This document shows, in pieces, positions 32,691-45,700 of a stretch of 64,000 nucleotides of DNA. The stretch's first letter is position 1. Each line of letters opens with the position of its first letter. Under the pieces are notes generated by a model. The model was not told the DNA's origin. It did no database searches and worked only from the letters and a program-made list of their open reading frames with translations. Source of the DNA: Isoetes taiwanensis (taxonomy: Eukaryota > Streptophyta > Lycopodiopsida > Isoetales > Isoetaceae); assembly GCA_021234155.1 (NCBI GenBank), contig JAJEKV010000013.1, positions 19,686,237-19,750,236 of the forward strand, in the 5' to 3' direction. A program made the position numbers and the translations under genes.

Positions 32691-34667
32691 GTTTCCAACA
32701 ATTTTTCCTAGGGTTGCCAAAAGGGACCAACGTTCTATGGACCCAAACTTCAAACCTTTGGGTGAATTAAAAAAGGCATTATTTAACTTCAAACCTTTGG
32801 ATAAAGGCGATATTTATTGAGTTTGGATAACATTGTTTCTTTGTTTCATTTTTTTTTTTTTTCCCCGATAAGACCATGTTATTGTCTTCAAAATTAAAAG
32901 GTGCAGTCGAGAACTTCTTCAACAACTAATACCCGGATCATGTGAGGAAGCGGTGCCATTTTTAGTGATGTTCCATTTTTGGATGATTTCTTTTAAAATG
33001 CATAAAATAGCAAAGGAAATCAAGATATCTTAAGGGCATTGTGTTTGACATTTCTCTTGGTTTTGGTTTGCCACGGTTAAGAAAATGGGTAGCTTGAGGC
33101 GAATGCCTACATAATCATGTCTAGAGCTTTAGCGCATGCTAAGTTTTTCCATTTGAACAATTTTCGGGTAGGTTTTTACAAATAGCTTTCTATAATATCA
33201 ATTGTGGCAATCTGCAGGTGCTAGGAAGAGTACATTGATTGTTGCACGGGGTTTTTAGTGCAAAAATACCTAATATTGTCAATTGGATTAGGTAAAATGT
33301 GCTTATTTACGCGGTTTGATCTCCTCTTGCATCATTTAAGTTGCATCATTCTTTTTGCTACAATATTTGATAATTTGTTTGATAAGCCTAATATGTGGTG
33401 CAATTGCATAAATTGCTTCATTTTTGTGTTTGTTACACTATTGTGTTTTACATCTTAGATTGTCTATGATGTGTTTACTTATTTATTTTAAATCTTCCGG
33501 GAACATCATTATATGAACTAGATGGATAGTATCTTTGTGGATGCTCGACCTTTCTGCGATCAAAGTTATTCTAAGCACATTCAATAGAACAACCAATGAT
33601 GATTTACGATGGGCCGTGTCTTTGCGGGCATAAATTTGTCTGTGCGATAGCTTTGTAACAATTTGTTTTAATTTAATCTATATTTATATAAAAGTCTTTT
33701 GAACAAACTTGATCGTTAAGATTTTCTAGCTGTTTTTTTTTTTTTTTTTTTTTAATTATATAAATATTGCCATTGAAAATAATATAAAAATAGTGCAAGT
33801 CATACTAAGACCGAGAGAAAGTTCCTTCAAATAGCCATGTATATGTCTCTCAAGTTGTACCTCCCTCAAGTGGTATGACAGTAATTTGTAACAACATAGC
33901 ATTGTGCCAATCTTGGTGATACATTGGTGCTAGGCACACAACCATTACGTCAAGGTAAAAATTTGAAGTTAAAAGATCATTTGTTGTTTTTATACATGAA
34001 GTAGGAGGTTTTTTAGTTGAATATGAAGATAAATGGCATGTTTGCTATTTGTCAATATTCTATAAATTGCTTGCATGCATAGTTCTCTTTTGCTTTCTCC
34101 TTGAACACTTTAAAGTACTATATCAATGAATTGTTGGCTAGTAAATATTTCAAATGTAAATGGCCGTACTCCTATTGCAATCTTCACATGCAAGTTTCAC
34201 TTAGAATTTGTCAAAAGAGCAAAAGGTACTTTTGTGGACTTTAGTCTATTTTTGCGAGAGGTTTAAAATGTAAAGGTCGGACATACTTCAAAAAGTGATT
34301 GTACACTATCACGAGCGACATTGCCTCAAAAGTAGAGCCCTCATCTTTGGTGAATATGTTTCTTATTTTTAATGATTAGAATAAAAAATTTTTGATCTAG
34401 TTTAACTATTCAAATAAATGACTTGTTGTCTCTGGATTAAGCATGCTATATAGGTCAGATGACTTAATATGAAACATTCCATCCTTTTCTATGTTATCTC
34501 TAGCTAATTGGGCAAAGGGTTACAAAAGCTAAATGGTTATACACCAAGAGGCTCCATTGTAACCTTTGGCCCTTCATTCATTACCAAGTCTATTGCTAAT
34601 ATTATGATGATTGGCTGCAGGTACCGGACCTCTCCTACATGTATCTTGCAACATGTCATTGGAATAA
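32691..34667. other. AT-rich non-coding stretch
   Basis: Duplicated at 55,206-57,139. No gene recognised. It contains a 21-base T-run (33,733-33,753) that is only 9 bases in copy 2 (about 56,219). Confidence 0.55.
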
Positions 34668-34988
34668 ATTTGTATCGTGAGCGATGTTTTATGTCGGGTT
34701 TATTGAAAAATCTATTTCTTTTTGAAGCGTTCTTTCTTTATTTTTGCAGCAGCGTTTCAATGTTGGGAATTTTTATTAGTAGATTTTTTTTGAAACATGT
34801 TACAAATTTGATACACATTTCAAATACTTCAAATTGAAATGCATATCACAATTGTAATATGTTTCAAATTTGAAACGCATTACAATTTTTAGCGTGTTGC
34901 CAATTTATAGCATTTCACTTGACCCATCAATTGTAAGCGATATAACCCGATTTGAGCGCCACTTTAAAATTATAATATATTATCGCCT
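34668..34988 (+). repeat. R1 repeat copy
   Basis: Matches 18,590-18,915 over its whole length, including the GTTTCAAATTTGAAAC palindrome and the ending AAAATTATAATATATTAT. Confidence 0.9.
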
Positions 34989-37201
34989 TATATATATTCT
35001 TATAAGGGGCTGCTGGCTTGAATAAATTGGCCGTTGAAGGATCGTTCGCCATTGGTTTTGTCTTGGCGTGGCGAATCGGACGGGTGAGGTGCATCGCGGA
35101 GCATGGGATAGGCACGGGCCGTGTGGCGAACCGGGTTGGGATGGGATGCCCTCGCCTCGGCCATATCTCGATGTATTGATTAATATCTGAGTTTTCTTGA
35201 TTGGTTCATCTGCGAGGGCAAAATCTGGGAGCGGTGTTGCAAGGGTTGGTGATTGATGTTCTGGGACAAAATCTGGGCGGGTTTAGAGATGGTAAGTTAT
35301 GGCTTTTGGCAAATTATAGGGTCGAGTCTGGCGGCATTACGGCAGATTGTGTGTAAGTGGAGGAGTCGGGGATCGATTTATTTTGTCCTCGAATCTTCTT
35401 CTTGTGGTTTTCCCTTCGAGGAAAGCATGTTGATTTACGCATGAATCGCCCTTTATAAAATTGAAGCTTCAAATCGGTTGAGATTTCCGGCGAGAGAGGG
35501 ATCTAAGGCTATTGGCGATGGAGCTGGAAAGGGTGATTAGGGATAATAAGTTTTCCTTTATCTTAATGCATTGAATGTCTGCGGAAATGTTTGTGATAAC
35601 AAATAGTTGTTGCTGTGCATGTCACGGAGGACTATGCTTACGCGTTTCAGGAATGCGCTTAGCATGATTATTCCGGCATACTCCTTCTTCTTGTGCAAAG
35701 TCCGGCGTTTTTCAAATATGGTGCTAAGTCCGGTTGTTTCTGTTACTCTTTTCTTCATAGCCTTCCTTCTTCCTCTTATCAAATCCGCCCTTTATTGTCT
35801 GTTTCATTACGATGGTGTCTACAGGGATGTTTTGAAGCCGATTTGGAGAAAATGGACGTCCATATCAGGTCGTGCAGTGTGAAATGGGTTTTTTATGGCT
35901 TATACTAAAGCCCTGGCCGGAGTTTTTTTTCACATTTCTTCTGTCTGCTTGGTTTCTTCCTGCGGGCATGTGCATTTAATCTTTGCTTGGGCTAGATTTC
36001 GGCAATGATCTGGTTTTCAGGAGCTCCAAGATTCGGCACTCTTGCCGAGTTATTGTTTTCTCTTTCCAGGTCAGGATTTAAAGAAAGATATGAAGACTGA
36101 GTTTATGATCCAATTGTGTGTAAGGAATAGGAAGGGTGCGGACATAGTAGCGAGAGGTAGCGAGGATAATGATAGTAGCATATTTTTTGTACTTATCTTA
36201 AGGAGTCTAAGATAAAAATATTATGTGCCATGTTCTGATCTGAAGTGGTAAAATGCAGAGGTTAACAAGAAGACCATGGTGGATAATACTATTAAAATAG
36301 CTACAAGTTATCATCTGGATGGTGTCAAGGGGCATCAAATATGGATATAGTCGACACCCATGATTTTTAAATATGGGGTTAGGAGCTCGATATGGACTCC
36401 ACTAGAAATCGTCATCCATAGATTGATGTTTCATATGAGAAGCTCAAGCTACTGGTAAACAAAATCGTTCATCATATTTAGTTCTATTGAATACGGTAAA
36501 GTGGAATTAAAATGAGTATTTTTGTCTTTCATCTCTTTATTCTGAGCCTATTGTGTTTGTTCATCTTTTCATTTTAATTGGTATTGTATCGACATGCGGA
36601 TGCTTCAAGAATTACGCAAGCTTCGGTTGAGTATATAAGAATTTTATAAGAACTTGATGGCAGGAGATTTTGTTCCCATCTGCGAAATGTGCATGGGTAT
36701 TTTCCTTGGCTTGATTGCTCTTCAGTGGATAGCACTCAGCATAGGATGTCAACATTCCTGCAAGGGTATGTATTTTTTATTTGCTTCTAATGTCTTCATT
36801 TTTGAAAGAGATATATAAGTGACACTACCTACTTTGCAGGCATCTTTGGGCGGCTTTCGGCTTAAATCGAAGTAACAACTACATTTAGAACATCGCATTC
36901 TTTTCAAGAGCATGGGGTGTGTATGATGGTAAGGAAGTAATGGCCTTTTGATTATTTGTGAACATTGAGAGTCCCAAACTAAGATATATAGAAGAATCGG
37001 ATCTAAAGTTGAAGATATCTTGCCACAAAGCATTGGCTTAATTATAAGGTATGCCCAATTGGTGGTGAAAGCGGTCATGCGCTACTTAATAAACACTCAA
37101 GGCATGCCCAATTAATGTCGTTCCTTTGCTCCGTCGTTATTTATAAAGCAACCACTTAAGTGTTGATGCTAGGTAATTATAGATATGCTCTTGATTTTCA
37201 T
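34989..37201. other. Non-coding stretch, partly GC-richer
   Basis: Duplicated at 57,461-59,661. 35,000-35,550 is GC-richer and looks like a gene leader or old element, but frames are broken and none is recognised. Copy differences are dense in this GC-richer part. Confidence 0.45.
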
Positions 37202-39425
37202 GGAAGGAAGGAAGGAAGGAAGGTACTTTTATCGTCCACGGAGACCAATCGGTCTATGGGACCCAATACAAAAAAGCGCAAAGCAAGCGGATTCTTGCCG
37301 GATTAAAAACCCCCGCCGAAGGGTTTCGAGGAAAAACCGTGGCAGCAATCGGCCTGGCGACAAACTAACATACAAAATCGTGGAAACACCCAAATATATC
37401 TGATCATGCACCGCAGCCGCGGTGCCTAATCAATGGCGGCCGAAGGGGGCAAAAGGTGACCTCGCAGTCCCGTACCTCGAATATGCGACCCGGGGCGTCT
37501 CGCGGCGGTGTGTTCATCGGCAAATGTAAGGACAAGTCCGGTAGGTACTAAGGGGCGTATCGGCCGGATCGGTGAGCGGCGGGCAACTCACGGAAAGTGT
37601 GAGACTCATCCTCAATGGCACCCGTTTGACAAAGGCCAGCGAGCTGTCTGGCGGGGCTCCCCAATCCACGCGATCTCGATCACGAAGATGGTGGGCACTG
37701 TCGCGAATGGAAACAATGAGTGCTGCTTTTCGGGGGCAGGGAGGAGGAGTAGAGGCTGTGGGCCGGGGCTAACCACCGGGGTTGATGTGCTCCTTGTAAT
37801 GGGCCATTTGGCCTGCTCTAGAAGCGTAGGGGTCCCGAGCTTGCCAAGGAAACAAAGCGTCTAGGTACTCCCTGGTTTGTCACGATCGCCATTTGTGTCC
37901 ACACCTGCGCATCATTGCTCTGCCGCGTTCCATCTGGCGAACCAGCGATCTCTCTTACCCCAAGCGGCTCGCGGACTCATTACCCGCGGTGTAAGCCCGG
38001 TGCGGGAGCCAAGCATCACCCATAGTAACCACTTTACGAAAATAGGCGATGTGTCTATCAAGGGGCCTGCTGGCGCTTAAGAATCCGATTTCTGCTGCGT
38101 GAGGTCGATAGGGGCGAAGGTTTCACCCCAAGTGCCCGTGCCAAAATGCCTTACACTTTTGCTCCAAGTCATTCCATGTCGCCAAAGAGGCGGCCCAGGG
38201 CCCCAAATACCGACCCGTCTGAAGGGCAGGCTCGACCCGGTGCAGGAACAGATGTGATTTGATGGCCCCAATCATAGAGCTACGCACGGTGGCTGTTGTT
38301 CTGCATGGCATAAAAGCGCTTTCCGCCTGCTTTGTCACCCATAGCGGATAGAAGCGCCTCCAGCCCGAGGCGAGGAGGAACTCCACCCTAGATACTTGTA
38401 GGTGGGCGTGGCGTCCACGTGCTGTCCCCCGATATGTGAGTCGCGAGGGAGGCATGGGGTGGCGTGAAGAGGATATGAGAACCACCACGGTCTTGGCAGA
38501 TTCAGCGCATGTGCGTAGCGGAGCAAAATGTGTCTAGGGCATCGGTGAGAGCTTGCATAAGCTTTTTGGGGTGTGGGCGGCCGGGGCCAACATCGTCGCA
38601 TAGATGAGATGGGCGGATGACTGGTGCAAAATTTGTATGCCATCCCCATGCTTTCGATGGCGGGCTCTAGCTGATCAATGTAGAGGGGGCAACCTGCCGC
38701 AGGACCCGATACTCTTGGTGAATGCTTGGCCCGTCCGGTCGCATCACGCCAAAACAACTCTCATACAACTTTTATATATGGCATTACGCGACGCAAATGG
38801 GCCCGATTGTGTGATCTAGCCCTGACTTTTCAGGGAGGCTGTATCAAAGCCTTCGCGAAGTCCACAAGCGACAATACAAGTCTGCCAGATGATTAGAATT
38901 TGTCTTCAATCATCTTCGATGATTAGAATTTGTCTTCAATCGGTGCCCGATATAAAGATATGGTCAATCGTTGAGTGAGCGGGGTCTAAAACCTGCTGTG
39001 TGAGGGCTCGCACATCCGGTGCGGTTGGCCGGGTCAATCTGCTGCGCCGAGAATGTCGACCAACGGTTTGGCAAATCTTGGTGACCATGATCGTCCGGTA
39101 ATTGGCGGACGGTGTGGGTCACCCGCCTTGTGAATGGGAACAACCACGCTTGTGGTCCATTGTCGGAGACCTTCCTGCAATGCTCTGTTGAGCGGGGTAG
39201 TGAGGGCCCGGCACAAGCGGCGCGCCCGCCCATTTGAGTAACTTCGGCACACGCATACCATCGAGGTGTTTGCCTTCCCATTAGCCAGCCGTTGTAGGCC
39301 CTCCTCAACATCCTCCTCCACGAGAACCAATGGGGGGCCATCCTGTGGGGGTATGGGCGTCTGGCCCGTCTGGCGGGTCATAAATTGCTTTGCAAAATCC
39401 CATTCCCCCCCGCCGGGTGTGATGT
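37202..39425 (-). mobile_element. 5'-truncated LINE with (TTCC)n tail (LINE copy 2)
   Basis: Same family as 11.9-14.5 kb. The 3' end is the GGAA run at 37,202-37,223, followed by TACTTTTATCGTCCAC. Minus-strand frames show ITPGGGEWDFAKQF at the truncated 5' end, LVLVEEDVEEGLQRLANGKA (about 39.3 kb), VPIHKAGDPHRPPI, and FGLYIDQLEPAIE-type residues before the catalytic Tyr-x-Asp-Asp region (about 38.6 kb). The YADD site reads with one G missing (TATGCG-ACGAT). It lacks the upstream part present in copy 1 of the family; homology ends at GGGTGTGATGT. Numerous frameshifts; dead. Confidence 0.88.
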
Positions 39426-41645
39426 GGGAGAAAGTGTTTATTTGTGATTGCGGTGGCCATGTCATAGATCTTTGCTTCACTTTGTTACTGGTCAGATTCT
39501 CAATTGTTAGGAGCTGATGTTTCCATGTGAAAAACCCATTATGCAAAATTACCTTGCTTTATTATTGCCATTTTGGCATATATCACTTAATATTCCCAAC
39601 TTGAAGGCACGCTTTATTATTCTATTCTATTCTACTATAGTAGTATTTCTAACATTACTACCTTTCTTATACGAAATATATTGACAATGTTCTAATATAT
39701 TAATATCACCTCATCTAGGTCTATAACTCTAATTGCCCCCTCCTGCAAAAAGATGCATGAGATATGGGGTAACGTTATTATGATCCATAACCAACCATTT
39801 CACAAAATACGCTTATTACTTCAATCCACTTTATTAAGATATTTCAACCCTGTATAGTGAGTAAAAACGCATCGCTATCCACCCCCCTTCTTTGCACCAT
39901 ATTAAGGTACTTGACTAGTCAAATTCAAATAGCAAATTCCAAAATAGGGGTTACGTAAATATAGTAATTATTAGGTTGAGATGGTTAACTGATCAACTTT
40001 GAAAAATAGAAAGTTTTAAAACCAATTTATTTACACCTCGAAAATGGAATTATTCTAAGATAAAAACCCATGCCAGCCACCTGCCCTCCTTTGCACCACC
40101 CCATCGGTGCGTAACTTGTTATAATATATTATTATAATATATTACTAGTAACAGGGTGCGGCGTTCTTGGGCATAAATCTGATTCTCTTGTAAGGAATGA
40201 ACTTTACTCCTTGCATTTCTTCTTCTAGACATTCTACGAATTTCTGATGTCTTATGGATTCTACGACTCTCTCTTTATTGTTCTTGTTGCATTTGGATAA
40301 GACAAATGATTCGTGATATTTACTTTATAGGAACTCAAATTGAAGGGATTGAATGGGTGTAATAGTGACCGGTTGGAGTTGACGATGCATTCATAGTTAA
40401 GGTGCAATATTACGCTTTGTAGTTGTAATGCGGATAGAGTGTAACTATGTATGCGCTTGGTGATGATCTATGTATGTGCTTGGTGATGAGAGTAGTGTGG
40501 GTGCTTTGCATTAATGTGTGGATATTTTCCAAGATGGAAATAGTGTGGGTATGGATTCTATTTTGTAGTTTATGGGATTGGGGTTATGCTAGCCAATGAT
40601 ATTACTGTACCCACATTTTAGGATATATTAGTTTAAGCGTAATATGTCATTACAAATTGACATTTACAAAATAAACATTCACTAAATTGGATGATTAAGC
40701 AAGCATTAGTTTTATAAAGTTGTTTAAAACCATTTGAATAAGTTAAATTTGAGCAACATTAAAACCTAAAAGCAAATCTACTATAAGGCCAATATTGACA
40801 CGAATAATATGCCACTAAAGCCGTGCATATTCTAGATACAAAAGCTTCTTGCCGGAATGTGTTGCGAATGTGTTGCAATTCAAAGACGTGAAGAAGAATT
40901 CAACAATCACAATTAATATTCAAAGTTCTATACTTGCAATGACTACAATGGGGCCTTATTGTGACCGCCATGTTCTAGTAAAGCCATAGCCTTGAGAATG
41001 CTAAACAATTGTCATTACAATATCTTTTAAATGAACCTATGTTAATTATATATGCACCAATAGGCATTCTAAATCATATTCATATCAATCAATAGATATC
41101 TATCAATCCTAGCGTTGCATTAGATCTCTTCTTATGCGCAACATCTTCGTCTCATTAAACTAAATATAGCATCGGAGGACCATGCTGGGAAGAAAGCGAT
41201 ACCAATTTATGGTCGTAGTGATATATCACCACTTCTTACAATGAAAAATAGGAATAGAACTTTCTTGTAGAATTGGACACCAATAATATAAGATGTGTAG
41301 AATAAGCGTACCTATCCTCCAAAGTTCCATGCATACAAACATGGCTATGTTTAGTCATCCTAATATCTGCAAGAAACACATCATATGAAATGTGGAAAGC
41401 ATCAAGTGCCATATAATCACATGGACATCAGCACAACACTAATATAAGATGTGCTACTATATGCGTATCAAGTTTCATGCTCACAAATGTGGTTATGTTC
41501 AAATCCTAGTATCTCAATAAACACATCATATGAAATTACGGGGAGAAGCATCAAGCGCCATATAATCACATGGACATCGCCAGCTAATTTCTTGACAAAA
41601 TCAATATAAGCTAGTCTATGGAGTAATGCCCGCATACTCATAAAT
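39426..41645. other. AT-rich non-coding stretch
   Basis: Duplicated at 61,861-64,000 almost base for base, except that copy 2 lacks about 82 bp matching 40,666-40,747. A perfect 13-bp tandem (TTATAATATATTA twice) lies at 40,119-40,144. No gene recognised. Confidence 0.6.
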
Positions 41646-44600
41646 ATCTAATAGTACTTTTGATTTATTTGTTCGTATAGGATTGTGAAGGGGAAATGTT
41701 GAAAGCTAGATAGAAATATGTGGAAAGTCAGTAAATAAGGTCGAAAAAAGAGATTGAAGATTTAGTTTTGAAACAAAATTATTAGCGAGCAATGGCATTA
41801 CCACTTCACAATTATAAGGAAGATCATCTACATTCAACACGGGTCTCAGAGAACCTTGTCTATCTATTGCTCCATTATTGCACATGACTAACCCCAATTT
41901 CTCGATGCATAAGGAGGAGAAGAAGAAAAATATTAACATGCATATGGAAAAATAACATGCATAGTCAATGTTAAAAGTTTACAATGCCACTTGTTATTCT
42001 CGCGATAGCTTGGCAGATCATGTCACTCATGTTCAAATCAATAACAAAAATGGGTAACATACCTGAATGCAAGTTCTCTACTTATAATGCGAAGTCCATC
42101 GTTGCTCTCATCCTTCTTACTATTACATTATTGTAGAAGAAGTGAGGACAAACTATTTGGAATACGTTTATGCATGTAAATATTTATCAAAGTGACTCAT
42201 CTTTTACTTGGCGATGGCCGACTCATACATAATCTTCCATCATAGACATCCTGCATGCATGAAGCCTATATATCGTAGTCTCAGATACAACCCATGCAAG
42301 GAATGTAGAGCCAAAATAATATCTATACAAATAGCAAAAATTCAAAAAACAAATATAAACATCTGGACGGGCCTATATTTGTCCATTTGTTTGTTTGATC
42401 CAGATAAGGCTTCTTGCATGGAAGCTAAGGTCCTCGTTATGCCTATCACATAACCCCTAAAATCGCAGTGATATCATGCGAAAAACCATTTGTAGAAAAG
42501 TGTCCACATCAAGTTGTTAGAAGTGGAGACAAAAACAAATACAAATTTGAAAGGGAACCATGAAAGAAGATGGATGATTTTCCAAATGGAAAATGCTATT
42601 GCGTAAGTTGTGATTGGTACTATGAAGCAAGTCGCAACATTTTCATCACAACTTGGAAAGAACCCAGTCGACCATTAGAGATGTCTTCTCAAGATGTATC
42701 AAACCAAAATAAAGCAAAGGGCCCGAAAGATTGGAAAAGGGAGGAAGCAAAACTGGAAATCCACATATTATTTGTGCAATTACCCATTAAAATATTCAGC
42801 CCCAACAATTGTGTTCCTAGAATGTGTTGCTAGATCCAAAGATACATTTAAGCTACAACTTTCTTAGGTCATTAGAAACCATGAGAAGGCAAGTTTAATA
42901 ATACCTAAAAGCATCAAGCTTCTTTCTCGCAAAAATGACATAAATCATTCACCAGTGATAGTGAAAAGTTAGAATCGTGAGAATGGACTGAAATTAACAA
43001 AGAACAATCAAAGAACACATGCAACAAAATAAAGAAACGAATTAGGGCTAAGGATGGTTATTGATATATAGAAAGGTTGAAGGAGTTGCATATAAAAATT
43101 GAACTATTATCTTGGCCTCATCGGGTTCTTTTCATAAACTTTCAAAGGTTTATACTTCTAACCGTAATCACAAAGGCAACCCTAAAAATAAACCACCAAT
43201 CCATTCTAAAGCTTTGTTAGTGATCACAAGAAGTTGCAAAAACTCAAATAATGCATCAATCACGATATAGTATCCAGATTGTTTAACAAACACCGAGTCA
43301 TTTTTTCGATCCAAATGTTGAAGGGGAACTCTTTACCCAATCCCGTGCAACCGCCAACAAAAGTTTTAAATTGCAACCTAAAGGTAGATCCGTCCACCCA
43401 AACCGCAAAAATAATGAACTTAAGAGGAACAGAAAAACGTTTTCAAAGAATTATGCCATAATGTTGTTTGAAGTACCGATTTTAACCGGATAGAGTAATG
43501 ATTTTTCATGGTATTGCATGCTTAGAAGAACAAAAACACAAATTTGGCATCAACGATGGCATGGTTTGAGCCCCAATCGCTGGGCAAGCAAGATGGGGCA
43601 CCCTAATTTTTTTTTTCAGACCCTCCGGCGGATTTGATGCAAACAAATGCAAAGATAGTGCACAAATCATGTCAAGAACTTCCGTAAAGCCCCAACGGAA
43701 CCCCTTTTGACCTTGATCGAAAAAGGGAATCGTAGAACAGCATGTAGCTAAAGCTCGAAAAACAAAGTTCTAAATCATAGAAAAAGGCACACTTTCGATT
43801 TTTGGAACACCGGAATTTTTTTCCGGCGTTTAAAACCTTAGAAAATCATCCTTAAAAGAAAATCCAAAAAGTTTTCGGATAGTCGGGAAAACCCAATTTA
43901 AACAATAGATAATAATATATTACAAGAAACTTATCATGGCCTAGCGCCGCGAACGCTTCTTCCCCTTGGCCGCGAACATTTCTCTTTTCAATCACGTTGT
44001 TTGTAGTGTGGGTTGAGAAAAAGGGAATGTTTGCTAGGAATGTCAACTACCTAGTTTAGAAAGTAAACTATTTCCTCTTCTTGAAATTGATTTGTACAAA
44101 ATTTGAAAGAAAATGTCAATGTTTATAGTATTGCAACATAAATTGTTTAAACAATCATATTATCATATGTGAGAGGTGCTAAAATTGTTTGCCAAAGGTT
44201 ATAATGACTTTGTATAAAATTAAAAGATCCCTACCAAAATCCCCTAAACCTTCTTTTGAATCTTTTTCGAGAGACCTAAGAGGCCACCTATTGCTTTTCT
44301 TGTATGAGCCCATAAGTAGAGGCACACCTTGAGGCAAACACCTGATTGAGTACCACGCCCAAAGGAAGAATAAGTTTGCACTGCAGAATTAGTAGAAGAA
44401 TGCTTCGAAACAATTTGGGAGATGAAAATAAAGGATTGGGACCTAAATCTTGCTGAATAAAGCTAGTTTAAATGGTAAAAGGGAGCTAATCTCTCCCTCT
44501 TCTGTTATTTGCTACTTATGTTTGTGTAACCACTAAAATCCTCTCTGACAGACAATGCCTTTCGTTGATGTTGCAGCTGTTTAGGTCACCCAAATGGTAA

Positions 44601-45180
44601 GCGTTCTGATTCTAGTGCGTATATATTCTAAGTCTAAAGGACGTAGATGTTGGGGTTCTTTTACAATTATGAATACAAATTCCCACTTAATACTTCTAGT
44701 ATAGAACTGCATGCCCTGTAACTACTGCATGCCCTATAACTATTGACGCTCACAATCCTCAAATTTCCAATACCTTAAACATGCTATACTTAGAGCCACT
44801 AATGCATGACCTTACATTGAAAGAAATTACTTCAGTGTGTACCTTATCATAGAAATAGAGATTACCATCTGCATGAACAACTGCAAAGAGGCCTTCACAA
44901 TGGGCTACCTATGCAATCGCGGTGCATCGGCTGTGAAACATCACATAAAGCATAATCAAACAGCATATCTTTGCACATAAGCTACTGACTTTCATTTTAT
45001 GTGCCCTACATGAAGGCAATCAAATGATTGGTAAAGCCATACAATGCATATCTCGGCACTTCTATTAATAATCGGGAAGCCACTACTATTGACAGTCAGG
45101 GAAGTCACTAGATACGGTGCGTTACATCATGCTTAATAACTGTACATAACACCCTATAACAATCAAAAGATGCAACATAC
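41646..45180. other. AT-rich spacer between the duplication copies
   Basis: No confident gene. 42,911-42,991 is the apparent source of one piece of the filler at 48.53-48.61 kb. Short frames (for example 42,570-42,833, plus) have no recognised similarity. Confidence 0.5.
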
Positions 45181-45700
45181 CTCTTTGTTAAGAGAACCCC
45201 TTTATTATAGTGCATTGTGCCAACAAGTTTCTTTCCGGGATCCTCGTAGAATATTTGTCGCAGTTGAAACCGAAAATCGTAACAAAAGATATCCATTACG
45301 TAAAATGATGAGTTGGCATGAGGGAAGAAGTTTTGTACAATAATTACCATCTCCCCCGATATTAATCCAATAAGGAGATCATGTCCGGCCCTTAGCCTCG
45401 TGGATCAAACGATGACGTGATGGGGTTGGAATTATTGAAGTGCGTGCTTTTTACAGTGGTCTTGCAAGATCAAAACATATATTTTGAGAAATTGTCGATT
45501 GATAAGATGTGCTCCAATAAGCTTGCTTGCCTTCTCATTTGAATTGTAGTCACCGATGAAAAGGGCATCACCAACATTAAAGATGGCATATACACCCTCA
45601 CCATCAAAGTTTGATAAGGCATCGGGGCCATTAATGACTCCTACATTCACACTCCCGTAAACAAAGGACTTGCCTCCACTAAATTTGCTAGCAAAGCCAT
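45181..45700 (-). pseudogene. WDR20/creC-like WD40 protein, fragment
   Basis: Plant proteins of the WDR20/catabolite-repression creC family are WD40-repeat proteins. On the minus strand, WGNGFASKFSGGKSF, then NFDGEGVYAIFNVGDALFIG and DYNSNEK (about 45,690-45,530), match the family's segment before its first repeats (F-D-G-x-G-x-Y-x-x-F-N-V-G-D-A-x-F-I-x-D-x-N-S). A later piece, FRFQLRQIFYEDPGKKLVG then HYNK (45,290-45,200), matches the family's L-R-Q-Q-L-Q-D-x-G-K-K-L-V-G-x-x-H-Y-N-K stretch. It ends at a GTATGT donor (45,180). The residues between the two pieces and all later WD repeats are not found here. It may be a fragment or an eroded multi-exon gene. Confidence 0.6.

Larger units (their letters stand above)
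26246..41645 (+). repeat. Large direct duplication, copy 1 (visible part)
   Basis: Matches 48,606-64,000 in order and orientation, at offsets of 22,355-22,360 at the ends. It carries the kinase 5' end, the capping-enzyme exons, the foldback and R1 repeats, a LINE and the following AT-rich DNA. The left boundary falls in kinase codon 64. The right boundary is not seen because the window ends first. Because copy 2 begins near 48.6 kb, the likely unit is 26,246-48,453. Confidence 0.97.
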
